Position numbers and translations under genes: made by a program
Notes under the pieces: generated by a model
What the model was told of the DNA's origin: nothing
What the model saw: only the letters and a program-made list of their open reading frames with translations
Databases searched by the model: none
Assembly (NCBI RefSeq): GCF_007655135.1
Contig: NW_022204389.1
Span: 62,001-126,000, forward strand
Direction of reading: 5' to 3'
Source: Punica granatum
Lineage: Eukaryota > Streptophyta > Magnoliopsida > Myrtales > Lythraceae
Length of the DNA: 64,000 nt
Shown here: positions 24,701 through 38,300 of the stretch, piece after piece
Numbering within the stretch: position 1 is the stretch's first letter
How the letters are laid out: each line of letters begins with the position of its first letter

Positions 24701-27700
24701 CGCCTTTATTTCCGCAATGCACTTTCATTGGCGTGCACCTTCTCAGGATCGCAGTGCGCCTTTATTTCCGCAATGCACTTTCATTTGGCGTGCACCTTCT
24801 CAGGATCGCAGTGCGCCTTTATTTCCGCAATGCACTTTCATTGGCGTGCACCTTCTCAGGATCGCAGTGCGCCTTTATTTCCGCAATGCACTTTCATTGG
24901 CGTGCACCTTCTCAGGATCGCAGTGCGCCTTTATTTCCGCAATGCACTTTCATTGGCGTGCACCTTCTCAGGATCGCAGTGCGCCTTTATTTCCGCAATG
25001 CACTTTCATTGGCGTGCACCTTCTCAGGATCGCAGTGCGCCTTTATTTCCGCAATGCACTTTCATTGGCGTGCACCTTCTCAGGATCGCAGTGCGCCTTT
25101 ATTTCCGCAATGCACTTTCATTGGCGTGCACCTTCTCAGGATCGCAGTGCGCCTTTATTTCCGCAATGCACTTTCATTGGCGTGCACCTTCTCAGGATCG
25201 CAGTGCGCCTTTATTTCCGCAATGCACTTTCATTGGCGTGCACCTTCTCAGGATCGCAGTGCGCCTTTATTTCCGCAATGCACTTTCATTGGCGTGCACC
25301 TTCTCAGGATCGCAGTGCGCCTTTATTTCCGCAATGCACTTTCATTGGCGTGCACCTTCTCAGGATCGCAGTGCGCCTTTATTTCCGCAATGCACTTTCA
25401 TTGGCGTGCACCTTCTCAGGATCGCAGTGCGCCTTTATTTCCGCAATGCACTTTCATTGGCGTGCACCTTCTCAGGATCGCAGTGCGCCTTTATTTCCGC
25501 AATGCACTTTCATTGGCGTGCACCTTCTCAGGATCGCAGTGCGCCTTTATTTCCGCAATGCACTTTCATTGGCGTGCACCTTCTCAGGATCGCAGTGCGC
25601 CTTTATTTCCGCAATGCACTTTCATTGGCGTGCACCTTCTCAGGATCGCAGTGCGCCTTTATTTCCGCAATGCACTTTCATTGGCGTGCACCTTCTCAGG
25701 ATCGCAGTGCGCCTTTATTTCCGCAATGCACTTTCATTTGGCGTGCACCTTCTCAGGATCGCAGTGCGCCTTTATTTCCGCAATGCACTTTCATTGGCGT
25801 GCACCTTCTCAGGATCGCAGTGCGCCTTTATTTCCGCAATGCACTTTCATTGGCGTGCACCTTCTCAGGATCGCAGTGCGCCTTTATTTCCGCAATGCAC
25901 TTTCATTGGCGTGCACCTTCTCAGGATCGCAGTGCGCCTTTATTTCCGCAATGCACTTTCATTTGGCGTGCACCTTCTCAGGATCGCAGTGCGCCTTTAT
26001 TTCCGCAATGCACTTTCATTGGCGTGCACCTTCTCAGGATCGCAGTGCGCCTTTATTTCCGCAATGCACTTTCATTGGCGTGCACCTTCTCAGGATCGCA
26101 GTGCGCCTTTATTTCCGCAATGCACTTTCATTGGCGTGCACCTTCTCAGGATCGCAGTGCGCCTTTATTTCCGCAATGCACTTTCATTGGCGTGCACCTT
26201 CTCAGGATCGCAGTGCGCCTTTATTTCCGCAATGCACTTTCATTGGCGTGCACCTTCTCAGGATCGCAGTGCGCCTTTATTTCCGCAATGCACTTTCATT
26301 GGCGTGCACCTTCTCAGGATCGCAGTGCGCCTTTATTTCCGCAATGCACTTTCATTGGCGTGCACCTTCTCAGGATCGCAGTGCGCCTTTATTTCCGCAA
26401 TGCACTTTCATTGGCGTGCACCTTCTCAGGATCGCAGTGCGCCTTTATTTCCGCAATGCACTTTCATTGGCGTGCACCTTCTCAGGATCGCAGTGCGCCT
26501 TTATTTCCGCAATGCACTTTCATTGGCGTGCACCTTCTCAGGATCGCAGTGCGCCTTTATTTCCGCAATGCACTTTCATTGGCGTGCACCTTCTCAGGAT
26601 CGCAGTGCGCCTTTATTTCCGCAATGCACTTTCATTGGCGTGCACCTTCTCAGGATCGCAGTGCGCCTTTATTTCCGCAATGCACTTTCATTGGCGTGCA
26701 CCTTCTCAGGATCGCAGTGCGCCTTTATTTCCGCAATGCACTTTCATTTGGCGTGCACCTTCTCAGGATCGCAGTGCGCCTTTATTTCCGCAATGCACTT
26801 TCATTTGGCGTGCACCTTCTCAGGATCGCAGTGCGCCTTTATTTCCGCAATGCACTTTCATTGGCGTGCACCTTCTCAGGATCGCAGTGCGCCTTTATTT
26901 CCGCAATGCACTTTCATTGGCGTGCACCTTCTCAGGATCGCAGTGCGCCTTTATTTCCGCAATGCACTTTCATTGGCGTGCACCTTCTCAGGATCGCAGT
27001 GCGCCTTTATTTCCGCAATGCACTTTCATTGGCGTGCACCTTCTCAGGATCGCAGTGCGCCTTTATTTCCGCAATGCACTTTCATTGGCGTGCACCTTCT
27101 CAGGATCGCAGTGCGCCTTTATTTCCGCAATGCACTTTCATTGGCGTGCACCTTCTCAGGATCGCAGTGCGCCTTTATTTCCGCAATGCACTTTCATTGG
27201 CGTGCACCTTCTCAGGATCGCAGTGCGCCTTTATTTCCGCAATGCACTTTCATTGGCGTGCACCTTCTCAGGATCGCAGTGCGCCTTTATTTCCGCAATG
27301 CACTTTCATTGGCGTGCACCTTCTCAGGATCGCAGTGCGCCTTTATTTCCGCAATGCACTTTCATTGGCGTGCACCTTCTCAGGATCGCAGTGCGCCTTT
27401 ATTTCCGCAATGCACTTTCATTGGCGTGCACCTTCTCAGGATCGCAGTGCGCCTTTATTTCCGCAATGCACTTTCATTGGCGTGCACCTTCTCAGGATCG
27501 CAGTGCGCCTTTATTTCCGCAATGCACTTTCATTGGCGTGCACCTTCTCAGGATCGCAGTGCGCCTTTATTTCCGCAATGCACTTTCATTGGCGTGCACC
27601 TTCTCAGGATCGCAGTGCGCCTTTATTTCCGCAATGCACTTTCATTGGCGTGCACCTTCTCAGGATCGCAGTGCGCCTTTATTTCCGCAATGCACTTTCA

Positions 27701-30693
27701 TTGGCGTGCACCTTCTCAGGATCGCAGTGCGCCTTTATTTCCGCAATGCACTTTCATTGGCGTGCACCTTCTCAGGATCGCAGTGCGCCTTTATTTCCGC
27801 AATGCACTTTCATTGGCGTGCACCTTCTCAGGATCGCAGTGCGCCTTTATTTCCGCAATGCACTTTCATTGGCGTGCACCTTCTCAGGATCGCAGTGCGC
27901 CTTTATTTCCGCAATGCACTTTCATTGGCGTGCACCTTCTCAGGATCGCAGTGCGCCTTTATTTCCGCAATGCACTTTCATTTGGCGTGCACCTTCTCAG
28001 GATCGCAGTGCGCCTTTATTTCCGCAATGCACTTTCATTGGCGTGCACCTTCTCAGGATCGCAGTGCGCCTTTATTTCCGCAATGCACTTTCATTGGCGT
28101 GCACCTTCTCAGGATCGCAGTGCGCCTTTATTTCCGCAATGCACTTTCATTTGGCGTGCACCTTCTCAGGATCGCAGTGCGCCTTTATTTCCGCAATGCA
28201 CTTTCATTGGCGTGCACCTTCTCAGGATCGCAGTGCGCCTTTATTTCCGCAATGCACTTTCATTGGCGTGCACCTTCTCAGGATCGCAGTGCGCCTTTAT
28301 TTCCGCAATGCACTTTCATTGGCGTGCACCTTCTCAGGATCGCAGTGCGCCTTTATTTCCGCAATGCACTTTCATTGGCGTGCACCTTCTCAGGATCGCA
28401 GTGCGCCTTTATTTCCGCAATGCACTTTCATTGGCGTGCACCTTCTCAGGATCGCAGTGCGCCTTTATTTCCGCAATGCACTTTCATTGGCGTGCACCTT
28501 CTCAGGATCGCAGTGCGCCTTTATTTCCGCAATGCACTTTCATTGGCGTGCACCTTCTCAGGATCGCAGTGCGCCTTTATTTCCGCAATGCACTTTCATT
28601 GGCGTGCACCTTCTCAGGATCGCAGTGCGCCTTTATTTCCGCAATGCACTTTCATTGGCGTGCACCTTCTCAGGATCGCAGTGCGCCTTTATTTCCGCAA
28701 TGCACTTTCATTGGCGTGCACCTTCTCAGGATCGCAGTGCGCCTTTATTTCCGCAATGCACTTTCATTTGGCGTGCACCTTCTCAGGATCGCAGTGCGCC
28801 TTTATTTCCGCAATGCACTTTCATTGGCGTGCACCTTCTCAGGATCGCAGTGCGCCTTTATTTCCGCAATGCACTTTCATTGGCGTGCACCTTCTCAGGA
28901 TCGCAGTGCGCCTTTATTTCCGCAATGCACTTTCATTTGGCGTGCACCTTCTCAGGATCGCAGTGCGCCTTTATTTCCGCAATGCACTTTCATTGGCGTG
29001 CACCTTCTCAGGATCGCAGTGCGCCTTTATTTCCGCAATGCACTTTCATTGGCGTGCACCTTCTCAGGATCGCAGTGCGCCTTTATTTCCGCAATGCACT
29101 TTCATTGGCGTGCACCTTCTCAGGATCGCAGTGCGCCTTTATTTCCGCAATGCACTTTCATTGGCGTGCACCTTCTCAGGATCGCAGTGCGCCTTTATTT
29201 CCGCAATGCACTTTCATTGGCGTGCACCTTCTCAGGATCGCAGTGCGCCTTTATTTCCGCAATGCACTTTCATTGGCGTGCACCTTCTCAGGATCGCAGT
29301 GCGCCTTTATTTCCGCAATGCACTTTCATTGGCGTGCACCTTCTCAGGATCGCAGTGCGCCTTTATTTCCGCAATGCACTTTCATTGGCGTGCACCTTCT
29401 CAGGATCGCAGTGCGCCTTTATTTCCGCAATGCACTTTCATTGGCGTGCACCTTCTCAGGATCGCAGTGCGCCTTTATTTCCGCAATGCACTTTCATTGG
29501 CGTGCACCTTCTCAGGATCGCAGTGCGCCTTTATTTCCGCAATGCACTTTCATTGGCGTGCACCTTCTCAGGATCGCAGTGCGCCTTTATTTCCGCAATG
29601 CACTTTCATTGGCGTGCACCTTCTCAGGATCGCAGTGCGCCTTTATTTCCGCAATGCACTTTCATTGGCGTGCACCTTCTCAGGATCGCAGTGCGCCTTT
29701 ATTTCCGCAATGCACTTTCATTGGCGTGCACCTTCTCAGGATCGCAGTGCGCCTTTATTTCCGCAATGCACTTTCATTGGCGTGCACCTTCTCAGGATCG
29801 CAGTGCGCCTTTATTTCCGCAATGCACTTTCATTTGGCGTGCACCTTCTCAGGATCGCAGTGCGCCTTTATTTCCGCAATGCACTTTCATTGGCGTGCAC
29901 CTTCTCAGGATCGCAGTGCGCCTTTATTTCCGCAATGCACTTTCATTGGCGTGCACCTTCTCAGGATCGCAGTGCGCCTTTATTTCCGCAATGCACTTTC
30001 ATTGGCGTGCACCTTCTCAGGATCGCAGTGCGCCTTTATTTCCGCAATGCACTTTCATTGGCGTGCACCTTCTCAGGATCGCAGTGCGCCTTTATTTCCG
30101 CAATGCACTTTCATTGGCGTGCACCTTCTCAGGATCGCAGTGCGCCTTTATTTCCGCAATGCACTTTCATTGGCGTGCACCTTCTCAGGATCGCAGTGCG
30201 CCTTTATTTCCGCAATGCACTTTCATTGGCGTGCACCTTCTCAGGATCGCAGTGCGCCTTTATTTCCGCAATGCACTTTCATTGGCGTGCACCTTCTCAG
30301 GATCGCAGTGCGCCTTTATTTCCGCAATGCACTTTCATTGGCGTGCACCTTCTCAGGATCGCAGTGCGCCTTTATTTCCGCAATGCACTTTCATTTGGCG
30401 TGCACCTTCTCAGGATCGCAGTGCGCCTTTATTTCCGCAATGCACTTTCATTGGCGTGCACCTTCTCAGGATCGCAGTGCGCCTTTATTTCCGCAATGCA
30501 CTTTCATTGGCGTGCACCTTCTCAGGATCGCAGTGCGCCTTTATTTCCGCAATGCACTTTCATTGGCGTGCACCTTCTCAGGATCGCAGTGCGCCTTTAT
30601 TTCCGCAATGCACTTTCATTTGGCGTGCACCTTCTCAGGATCGCAGTGCGCCTTTATTTCCGCAATGCACTTTCATTGGCGTGCACCTTCTCA

Positions 30694-30748
30694 GGATCGC
30701 AGTGCGCCTTTATTTCGCAATGCACTTTCATTGGCGTGCACCTTCTCA
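30694..30748 (+). repeat. First 55-bp monomer (CC to C at positions 23-24)
   Basis: The tract TTTCCGCAATG is shortened to TTTCGCAATG, giving a 55-bp unit. This class is absent to the left of here, occurs once more at 35246-35300 and becomes common beyond 42 kb. Because it is a one-base change in a CC run, read or consensus error is a possible cause for isolated cases. Confidence 0.85.
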
Positions 30749-33700
30749 GGATCGCAGTGCGCCTTTATTTCCGCAATGCACTTTCATTGGCGTGCACCTT
30801 CTCAGGATCGCAGTGCGCCTTTATTTCCGCAATGCACTTTCATTGGCGTGCACCTTCTCAGGATCGCAGTGCGCCTTTATTTCCGCAATGCACTTTCATT
30901 TGGCGTGCACCTTCTCAGGATCGCAGTGCGCCTTTATTTCCGCAATGCACTTTCATTGGCGTGCACCTTCTCAGGATCGCAGTGCGCCTTTATTTCCGCA
31001 ATGCACTTTCATTGGCGTGCACCTTCTCAGGATCGCAGTGCGCCTTTATTTCCGCAATGCACTTTCATTGGCGTGCACCTTCTCAGGATCGCAGTGCGCC
31101 TTTATTTCCGCAATGCACTTTCATTGGCGTGCACCTTCTCAGGATCGCAGTGCGCCTTTATTTCCGCAATGCACTTTCATTGGCGTGCACCTTCTCAGGA
31201 TCGCAGTGCGCCTTTATTTCCGCAATGCACTTTCATTTGGCGTGCACCTTCTCAGGATCGCAGTGCGCCTTTATTTCCGCAATGCACTTTCATTGGCGTG
31301 CACCTTCTCAGGATCGCAGTGCGCCTTTATTTCCGCAATGCACTTTCATTGGCGTGCACCTTCTCAGGATCGCAGTGCGCCTTTATTTCCGCAATGCACT
31401 TTCATTGGCGTGCACCTTCTCAGGATCGCAGTGCGCCTTTATTTCCGCAATGCACTTTCATTGGCGTGCACCTTCTCAGGATCGCAGTGCGCCTTTATTT
31501 CCGCAATGCACTTTCATTTGGCGTGCACCTTCTCAGGATCGCAGTGCGCCTTTATTTCCGCAATGCACTTTCATTGGCGTGCACCTTCTCAGGATCGCAG
31601 TGCGCCTTTATTTCCGCAATGCACTTTCATTGGCGTGCACCTTCTCAGGATCGCAGTGCGCCTTTATTTCCGCAATGCACTTTCATTGGCGTGCACCTTC
31701 TCAGGATCGCAGTGCGCCTTTATTTCCGCAATGCACTTTCATTTGGCGTGCACCTTCTCAGGATCGCAGTGCGCCTTTATTTCCGCAATGCACTTTCATT
31801 GGCGTGCACCTTCTCAGGATCGCAGTGCGCCTTTATTTCCGCAATGCACTTTCATTTGGCGTGCACCTTCTCAGGATCGCAGTGCGCCTTTATTTCCGCA
31901 ATGCACTTTCATTTGGCGTGCACCTTCTCAGGATCGCAGTGCGCCTTTATTTCCGCAATGCACTTTCATTGGCGTGCACCTTCTCAGGATCGCAGTGCGC
32001 CTTTATTTCCGCAATGCACTTTCATTGGCGTGCACCTTCTCAGGATCGCAGTGCGCCTTTATTTCCGCAATGCACTTTCATTGGCGTGCACCTTCTCAGG
32101 ATCGCAGTGCGCCTTTATTTCCGCAATGCACTTTCATTGGCGTGCACCTTCTCAGGATCGCAGTGCGCCTTTATTTCCGCAATGCACTTTCATTGGCGTG
32201 CACCTTCTCAGGATCGCAGTGCGCCTTTATTTCCGCAATGCACTTTCATTGGCGTGCACCTTCTCAGGATCGCAGTGCGCCTTTATTTCCGCAATGCACT
32301 TTCATTGGCGTGCACCTTCTCAGGATCGCAGTGCGCCTTTATTTCCGCAATGCACTTTCATTGGCGTGCACCTTCTCAGGATCGCAGTGCGCCTTTATTT
32401 CCGCAATGCACTTTCATTTGGCGTGCACCTTCTCAGGATCGCAGTGCGCCTTTATTTCCGCAATGCACTTTCATTGGCGTGCACCTTCTCAGGATCGCAG
32501 TGCGCCTTTATTTCCGCAATGCACTTTCATTGGCGTGCACCTTCTCAGGATCGCAGTGCGCCTTTATTTCCGCAATGCACTTTCATTGGCGTGCACCTTC
32601 TCAGGATCGCAGTGCGCCTTTATTTCCGCAATGCACTTTCATTGGCGTGCACCTTCTCAGGATCGCAGTGCGCCTTTATTTCCGCAATGCACTTTCATTG
32701 GCGTGCACCTTCTCAGGATCGCAGTGCGCCTTTATTTCCGCAATGCACTTTCATTTGGCGTGCACCTTCTCAGGATCGCAGTGCGCCTTTATTTCCGCAA
32801 TGCACTTTCATTGGCGTGCACCTTCTCAGGATCGCAGTGCGCCTTTATTTCCGCAATGCACTTTCATTTGGCGTGCACCTTCTCAGGATCGCAGTGCGCC
32901 TTTATTTCCGCAATGCACTTTCATTTGGCGTGCACCTTCTCAGGATCGCAGTGCGCCTTTATTTCCGCAATGCACTTTCATTGGCGTGCACCTTCTCAGG
33001 ATCGCAGTGCGCCTTTATTTCCGCAATGCACTTTCATTGGCGTGCACCTTCTCAGGATCGCAGTGCGCCTTTATTTCCGCAATGCACTTTCATTGGCGTG
33101 CACCTTCTCAGGATCGCAGTGCGCCTTTATTTCCGCAATGCACTTTCATTGGCGTGCACCTTCTCAGGATCGCAGTGCGCCTTTATTTCCGCAATGCACT
33201 TTCATTGGCGTGCACCTTCTCAGGATCGCAGTGCGCCTTTATTTCCGCAATGCACTTTCATTGGCGTGCACCTTCTCAGGATCGCAGTGCGCCTTTATTT
33301 CCGCAATGCACTTTCATTGGCGTGCACCTTCTCAGGATCGCAGTGCGCCTTTATTTCCGCAATGCACTTTCATTGGCGTGCACCTTCTCAGGATCGCAGT
33401 GCGCCTTTATTTCCGCAATGCACTTTCATTGGCGTGCACCTTCTCAGGATCGCAGTGCGCCTTTATTTCCGCAATGCACTTTCATTGGCGTGCACCTTCT
33501 CAGGATCGCAGTGCGCCTTTATTTCCGCAATGCACTTTCATTGGCGTGCACCTTCTCAGGATCGCAGTGCGCCTTTATTTCCGCAATGCACTTTCATTGG
33601 CGTGCACCTTCTCAGGATCGCAGTGCGCCTTTATTTCCGCAATGCACTTTCATTGGCGTGCACCTTCTCAGGATCGCAGTGCGCCTTTATTTCCGCAATG

Positions 33701-35245
33701 CACTTTCATTGGCGTGCACCTTCTCAGGATCGCAGTGCGCCTTTATTTCCGCAATGCACTTTCATTTGGCGTGCACCTTCTCAGGATCGCAGTGCGCCTT
33801 TATTTCCGCAATGCACTTTCATTGGCGTGCACCTTCTCAGGATCGCAGTGCGCCTTTATTTCCGCAATGCACTTTCATTGGCGTGCACCTTCTCAGGATC
33901 GCAGTGCGCCTTTATTTCCGCAATGCACTTTCATTGGCGTGCACCTTCTCAGGATCGCAGTGCGCCTTTATTTCCGCAATGCACTTTCATTGGCGTGCAC
34001 CTTCTCAGGATCGCAGTGCGCCTTTATTTCCGCAATGCACTTTCATTGGCGTGCACCTTCTCAGGATCGCAGTGCGCCTTTATTTCCGCAATGCACTTTC
34101 ATTGGCGTGCACCTTCTCAGGATCGCAGTGCGCCTTTATTTCCGCAATGCACTTTCATTGGCGTGCACCTTCTCAGGATCGCAGTGCGCCTTTATTTCCG
34201 CAATGCACTTTCATTTGGCGTGCACCTTCTCAGGATCGCAGTGCGCCTTTATTTCCGCAATGCACTTTCATTTGGCGTGCACCTTCTCAGGATCGCAGTG
34301 CGCCTTTATTTCCGCAATGCACTTTCATTTGGCGTGCACCTTCTCAGGATCGCAGTGCGCCTTTATTTCCGCAATGCACTTTCATTGGCGTGCACCTTCT
34401 CAGGATCGCAGTGCGCCTTTATTTCCGCAATGCACTTTCATTGGCGTGCACCTTCTCAGGATCGCAGTGCGCCTTTATTTCCGCAATGCACTTTCATTTG
34501 GCGTGCACCTTCTCAGGATCGCAGTGCGCCTTTATTTCCGCAATGCACTTTCATTGGCGTGCACCTTCTCAGGATCGCAGTGCGCCTTTATTTCCGCAAT
34601 GCACTTTCATTGGCGTGCACCTTCTCAGGATCGCAGTGCGCCTTTATTTCCGCAATGCACTTTCATTGGCGTGCACCTTCTCAGGATCGCAGTGCGCCTT
34701 TATTTCCGCAATGCACTTTCATTGGCGTGCACCTTCTCAGGATCGCAGTGCGCCTTTATTTCCGCAATGCACTTTCATTGGCGTGCACCTTCTCAGGATC
34801 GCAGTGCGCCTTTATTTCCGCAATGCACTTTCATTGGCGTGCACCTTCTCAGGATCGCAGTGCGCCTTTATTTCCGCAATGCACTTTCATTGGCGTGCAC
34901 CTTCTCAGGATCGCAGTGCGCCTTTATTTCCGCAATGCACTTTCATTGGCGTGCACCTTCTCAGGATCGCAGTGCGCCTTTATTTCCGCAATGCACTTTC
35001 ATTTGGCGTGCACCTTCTCAGGATCGCAGTGCGCCTTTATTTCCGCAATGCACTTTCATTGGCGTGCACCTTCTCAGGATCGCAGTGCGCCTTTATTTCC
35101 GCAATGCACTTTCATTGGCGTGCACCTTCTCAGGATCGCAGTGCGCCTTTATTTCCGCAATGCACTTTCATTTGGCGTGCACCTTCTCAGGATCGCAGTG
35201 CGCCTTTATTTCCGCAATGCACTTTCATTGGCGTGCACCTTCTCA

Positions 35246-35300
35246 GGATCGCAGTGCGCCTTTATTTCGCAATGCACTTTCATTGGCGTGCACCTTCTCA
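35246..35300 (+). repeat. Second isolated 55-bp monomer
   Basis: Same one-base loss in the CC pair as at 30694. The next copies of this class lie near 42.2 kb, so this is an outlier well ahead of the main cluster. Confidence 0.85.
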
Positions 35301-38300
35301 GGATCGCAGTGCGCCTTTATTTCCGCAATGCACTTTCATTGGCGTGCACCTTCTCAGGATCGCAGTGCGCCTTTATTTCCGCAATGCACTTTCATTGGCG
35401 TGCACCTTCTCAGGATCGCAGTGCGCCTTTATTTCCGCAATGCACTTTCATTGGCGTGCACCTTCTCAGGATCGCAGTGCGCCTTTATTTCCGCAATGCA
35501 CTTTCATTGGCGTGCACCTTCTCAGGATCGCAGTGCGCCTTTATTTCCGCAATGCACTTTCATTGGCGTGCACCTTCTCAGGATCGCAGTGCGCCTTTAT
35601 TTCCGCAATGCACTTTCATTGGCGTGCACCTTCTCAGGATCGCAGTGCGCCTTTATTTCCGCAATGCACTTTCATTGGCGTGCACCTTCTCAGGATCGCA
35701 GTGCGCCTTTATTTCCGCAATGCACTTTCATTGGCGTGCACCTTCTCAGGATCGCAGTGCGCCTTTATTTCCGCAATGCACTTTCATTGGCGTGCACCTT
35801 CTCAGGATCGCAGTGCGCCTTTATTTCCGCAATGCACTTTCATTTGGCGTGCACCTTCTCAGGATCGCAGTGCGCCTTTATTTCCGCAATGCACTTTCAT
35901 TTGGCGTGCACCTTCTCAGGATCGCAGTGCGCCTTTATTTCCGCAATGCACTTTCATTGGCGTGCACCTTCTCAGGATCGCAGTGCGCCTTTATTTCCGC
36001 AATGCACTTTCATTGGCGTGCACCTTCTCAGGATCGCAGTGCGCCTTTATTTCCGCAATGCACTTTCATTGGCGTGCACCTTCTCAGGATCGCAGTGCGC
36101 CTTTATTTCCGCAATGCACTTTCATTGGCGTGCACCTTCTCAGGATCGCAGTGCGCCTTTATTTCCGCAATGCACTTTCATTGGCGTGCACCTTCTCAGG
36201 ATCGCAGTGCGCCTTTATTTCCGCAATGCACTTTCATTGGCGTGCACCTTCTCAGGATCGCAGTGCGCCTTTATTTCCGCAATGCACTTTCATTTGGCGT
36301 GCACCTTCTCAGGATCGCAGTGCGCCTTTATTTCCGCAATGCACTTTCATTTGGCGTGCACCTTCTCAGGATCGCAGTGCGCCTTTATTTCCGCAATGCA
36401 CTTTCATTTGGCGTGCACCTTCTCAGGATCGCAGTGCGCCTTTATTTCCGCAATGCACTTTCATTGGCGTGCACCTTCTCAGGATCGCAGTGCGCCTTTA
36501 TTTCCGCAATGCACTTTCATTGGCGTGCACCTTCTCAGGATCGCAGTGCGCCTTTATTTCCGCAATGCACTTTCATTGGCGTGCACCTTCTCAGGATCGC
36601 AGTGCGCCTTTATTTCCGCAATGCACTTTCATTGGCGTGCACCTTCTCAGGATCGCAGTGCGCCTTTATTTCCGCAATGCACTTTCATTGGCGTGCACCT
36701 TCTCAGGATCGCAGTGCGCCTTTATTTCCGCAATGCACTTTCATTGGCGTGCACCTTCTCAGGATCGCAGTGCGCCTTTATTTCCGCAATGCACTTTCAT
36801 TTGGCGTGCACCTTCTCAGGATCGCAGTGCGCCTTTATTTCCGCAATGCACTTTCATTGGCGTGCACCTTCTCAGGATCGCAGTGCGCCTTTATTTCCGC
36901 AATGCACTTTCATTTGGCGTGCACCTTCTCAGGATCGCAGTGCGCCTTTATTTCCGCAATGCACTTTCATTGGCGTGCACCTTCTCAGGATCGCAGTGCG
37001 CCTTTATTTCCGCAATGCACTTTCATTGGCGTGCACCTTCTCAGGATCGCAGTGCGCCTTTATTTCCGCAATGCACTTTCATTGGCGTGCACCTTCTCAG
37101 GATCGCAGTGCGCCTTTATTTCCGCAATGCACTTTCATTGGCGTGCACCTTCTCAGGATCGCAGTGCGCCTTTATTTCCGCAATGCACTTTCATTTGGCG
37201 TGCACCTTCTCAGGATCGCAGTGCGCCTTTATTTCCGCAATGCACTTTCATTTGGCGTGCACCTTCTCAGGATCGCAGTGCGCCTTTATTTCCGCAATGC
37301 ACTTTCATTGGCGTGCACCTTCTCAGGATCGCAGTGCGCCTTTATTTCCGCAATGCACTTTCATTTGGCGTGCACCTTCTCAGGATCGCAGTGCGCCTTT
37401 ATTTCCGCAATGCACTTTCATTGGCGTGCACCTTCTCAGGATCGCAGTGCGCCTTTATTTCCGCAATGCACTTTCATTGGCGTGCACCTTCTCAGGATCG
37501 CAGTGCGCCTTTATTTCCGCAATGCACTTTCATTGGCGTGCACCTTCTCAGGATCGCAGTGCGCCTTTATTTCCGCAATGCACTTTCATTGGCGTGCACC
37601 TTCTCAGGATCGCAGTGCGCCTTTATTTCCGCAATGCACTTTCATTGGCGTGCACCTTCTCAGGATCGCAGTGCGCCTTTATTTCCGCAATGCACTTTCA
37701 TTGGCGTGCACCTTCTCAGGATCGCAGTGCGCCTTTATTTCCGCAATGCACTTTCATTGGCGTGCACCTTCTCAGGATCGCAGTGCGCCTTTATTTCCGC
37801 AATGCACTTTCATTTGGCGTGCACCTTCTCAGGATCGCAGTGCGCCTTTATTTCCGCAATGCACTTTCATTTGGCGTGCACCTTCTCAGGATCGCAGTGC
37901 GCCTTTATTTCCGCAATGCACTTTCATTTGGCGTGCACCTTCTCAGGATCGCAGTGCGCCTTTATTTCCGCAATGCACTTTCATTTGGCGTGCACCTTCT
38001 CAGGATCGCAGTGCGCCTTTATTTCCGCAATGCACTTTCATTGGCGTGCACCTTCTCAGGATCGCAGTGCGCCTTTATTTCCGCAATGCACTTTCATTGG
38101 CGTGCACCTTCTCAGGATCGCAGTGCGCCTTTATTTCCGCAATGCACTTTCATTGGCGTGCACCTTCTCAGGATCGCAGTGCGCCTTTATTTCCGCAATG
38201 CACTTTCATTGGCGTGCACCTTCTCAGGATCGCAGTGCGCCTTTATTTCCGCAATGCACTTTCATTTGGCGTGCACCTTCTCAGGATCGCAGTGCGCCTT

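Larger units (their letters stand above)
9225..30693 (+). repeat. Homogeneous segment
   Basis: Almost all units are the 56-bp consensus. Units of 57 bp are sparse (near 10383, 10722, 10779, 11282, 13353, 15597, 21757, 22430, 22823, 24784, 25737, 25962, 26747, 26804, 27981, 28150, 28767, 28936, 29833, 30394 and 30619). No 55-bp unit and no substitution variant was noticed. The density of 57-bp units rises again to the right of about 24.7 kb. Confidence 0.85.
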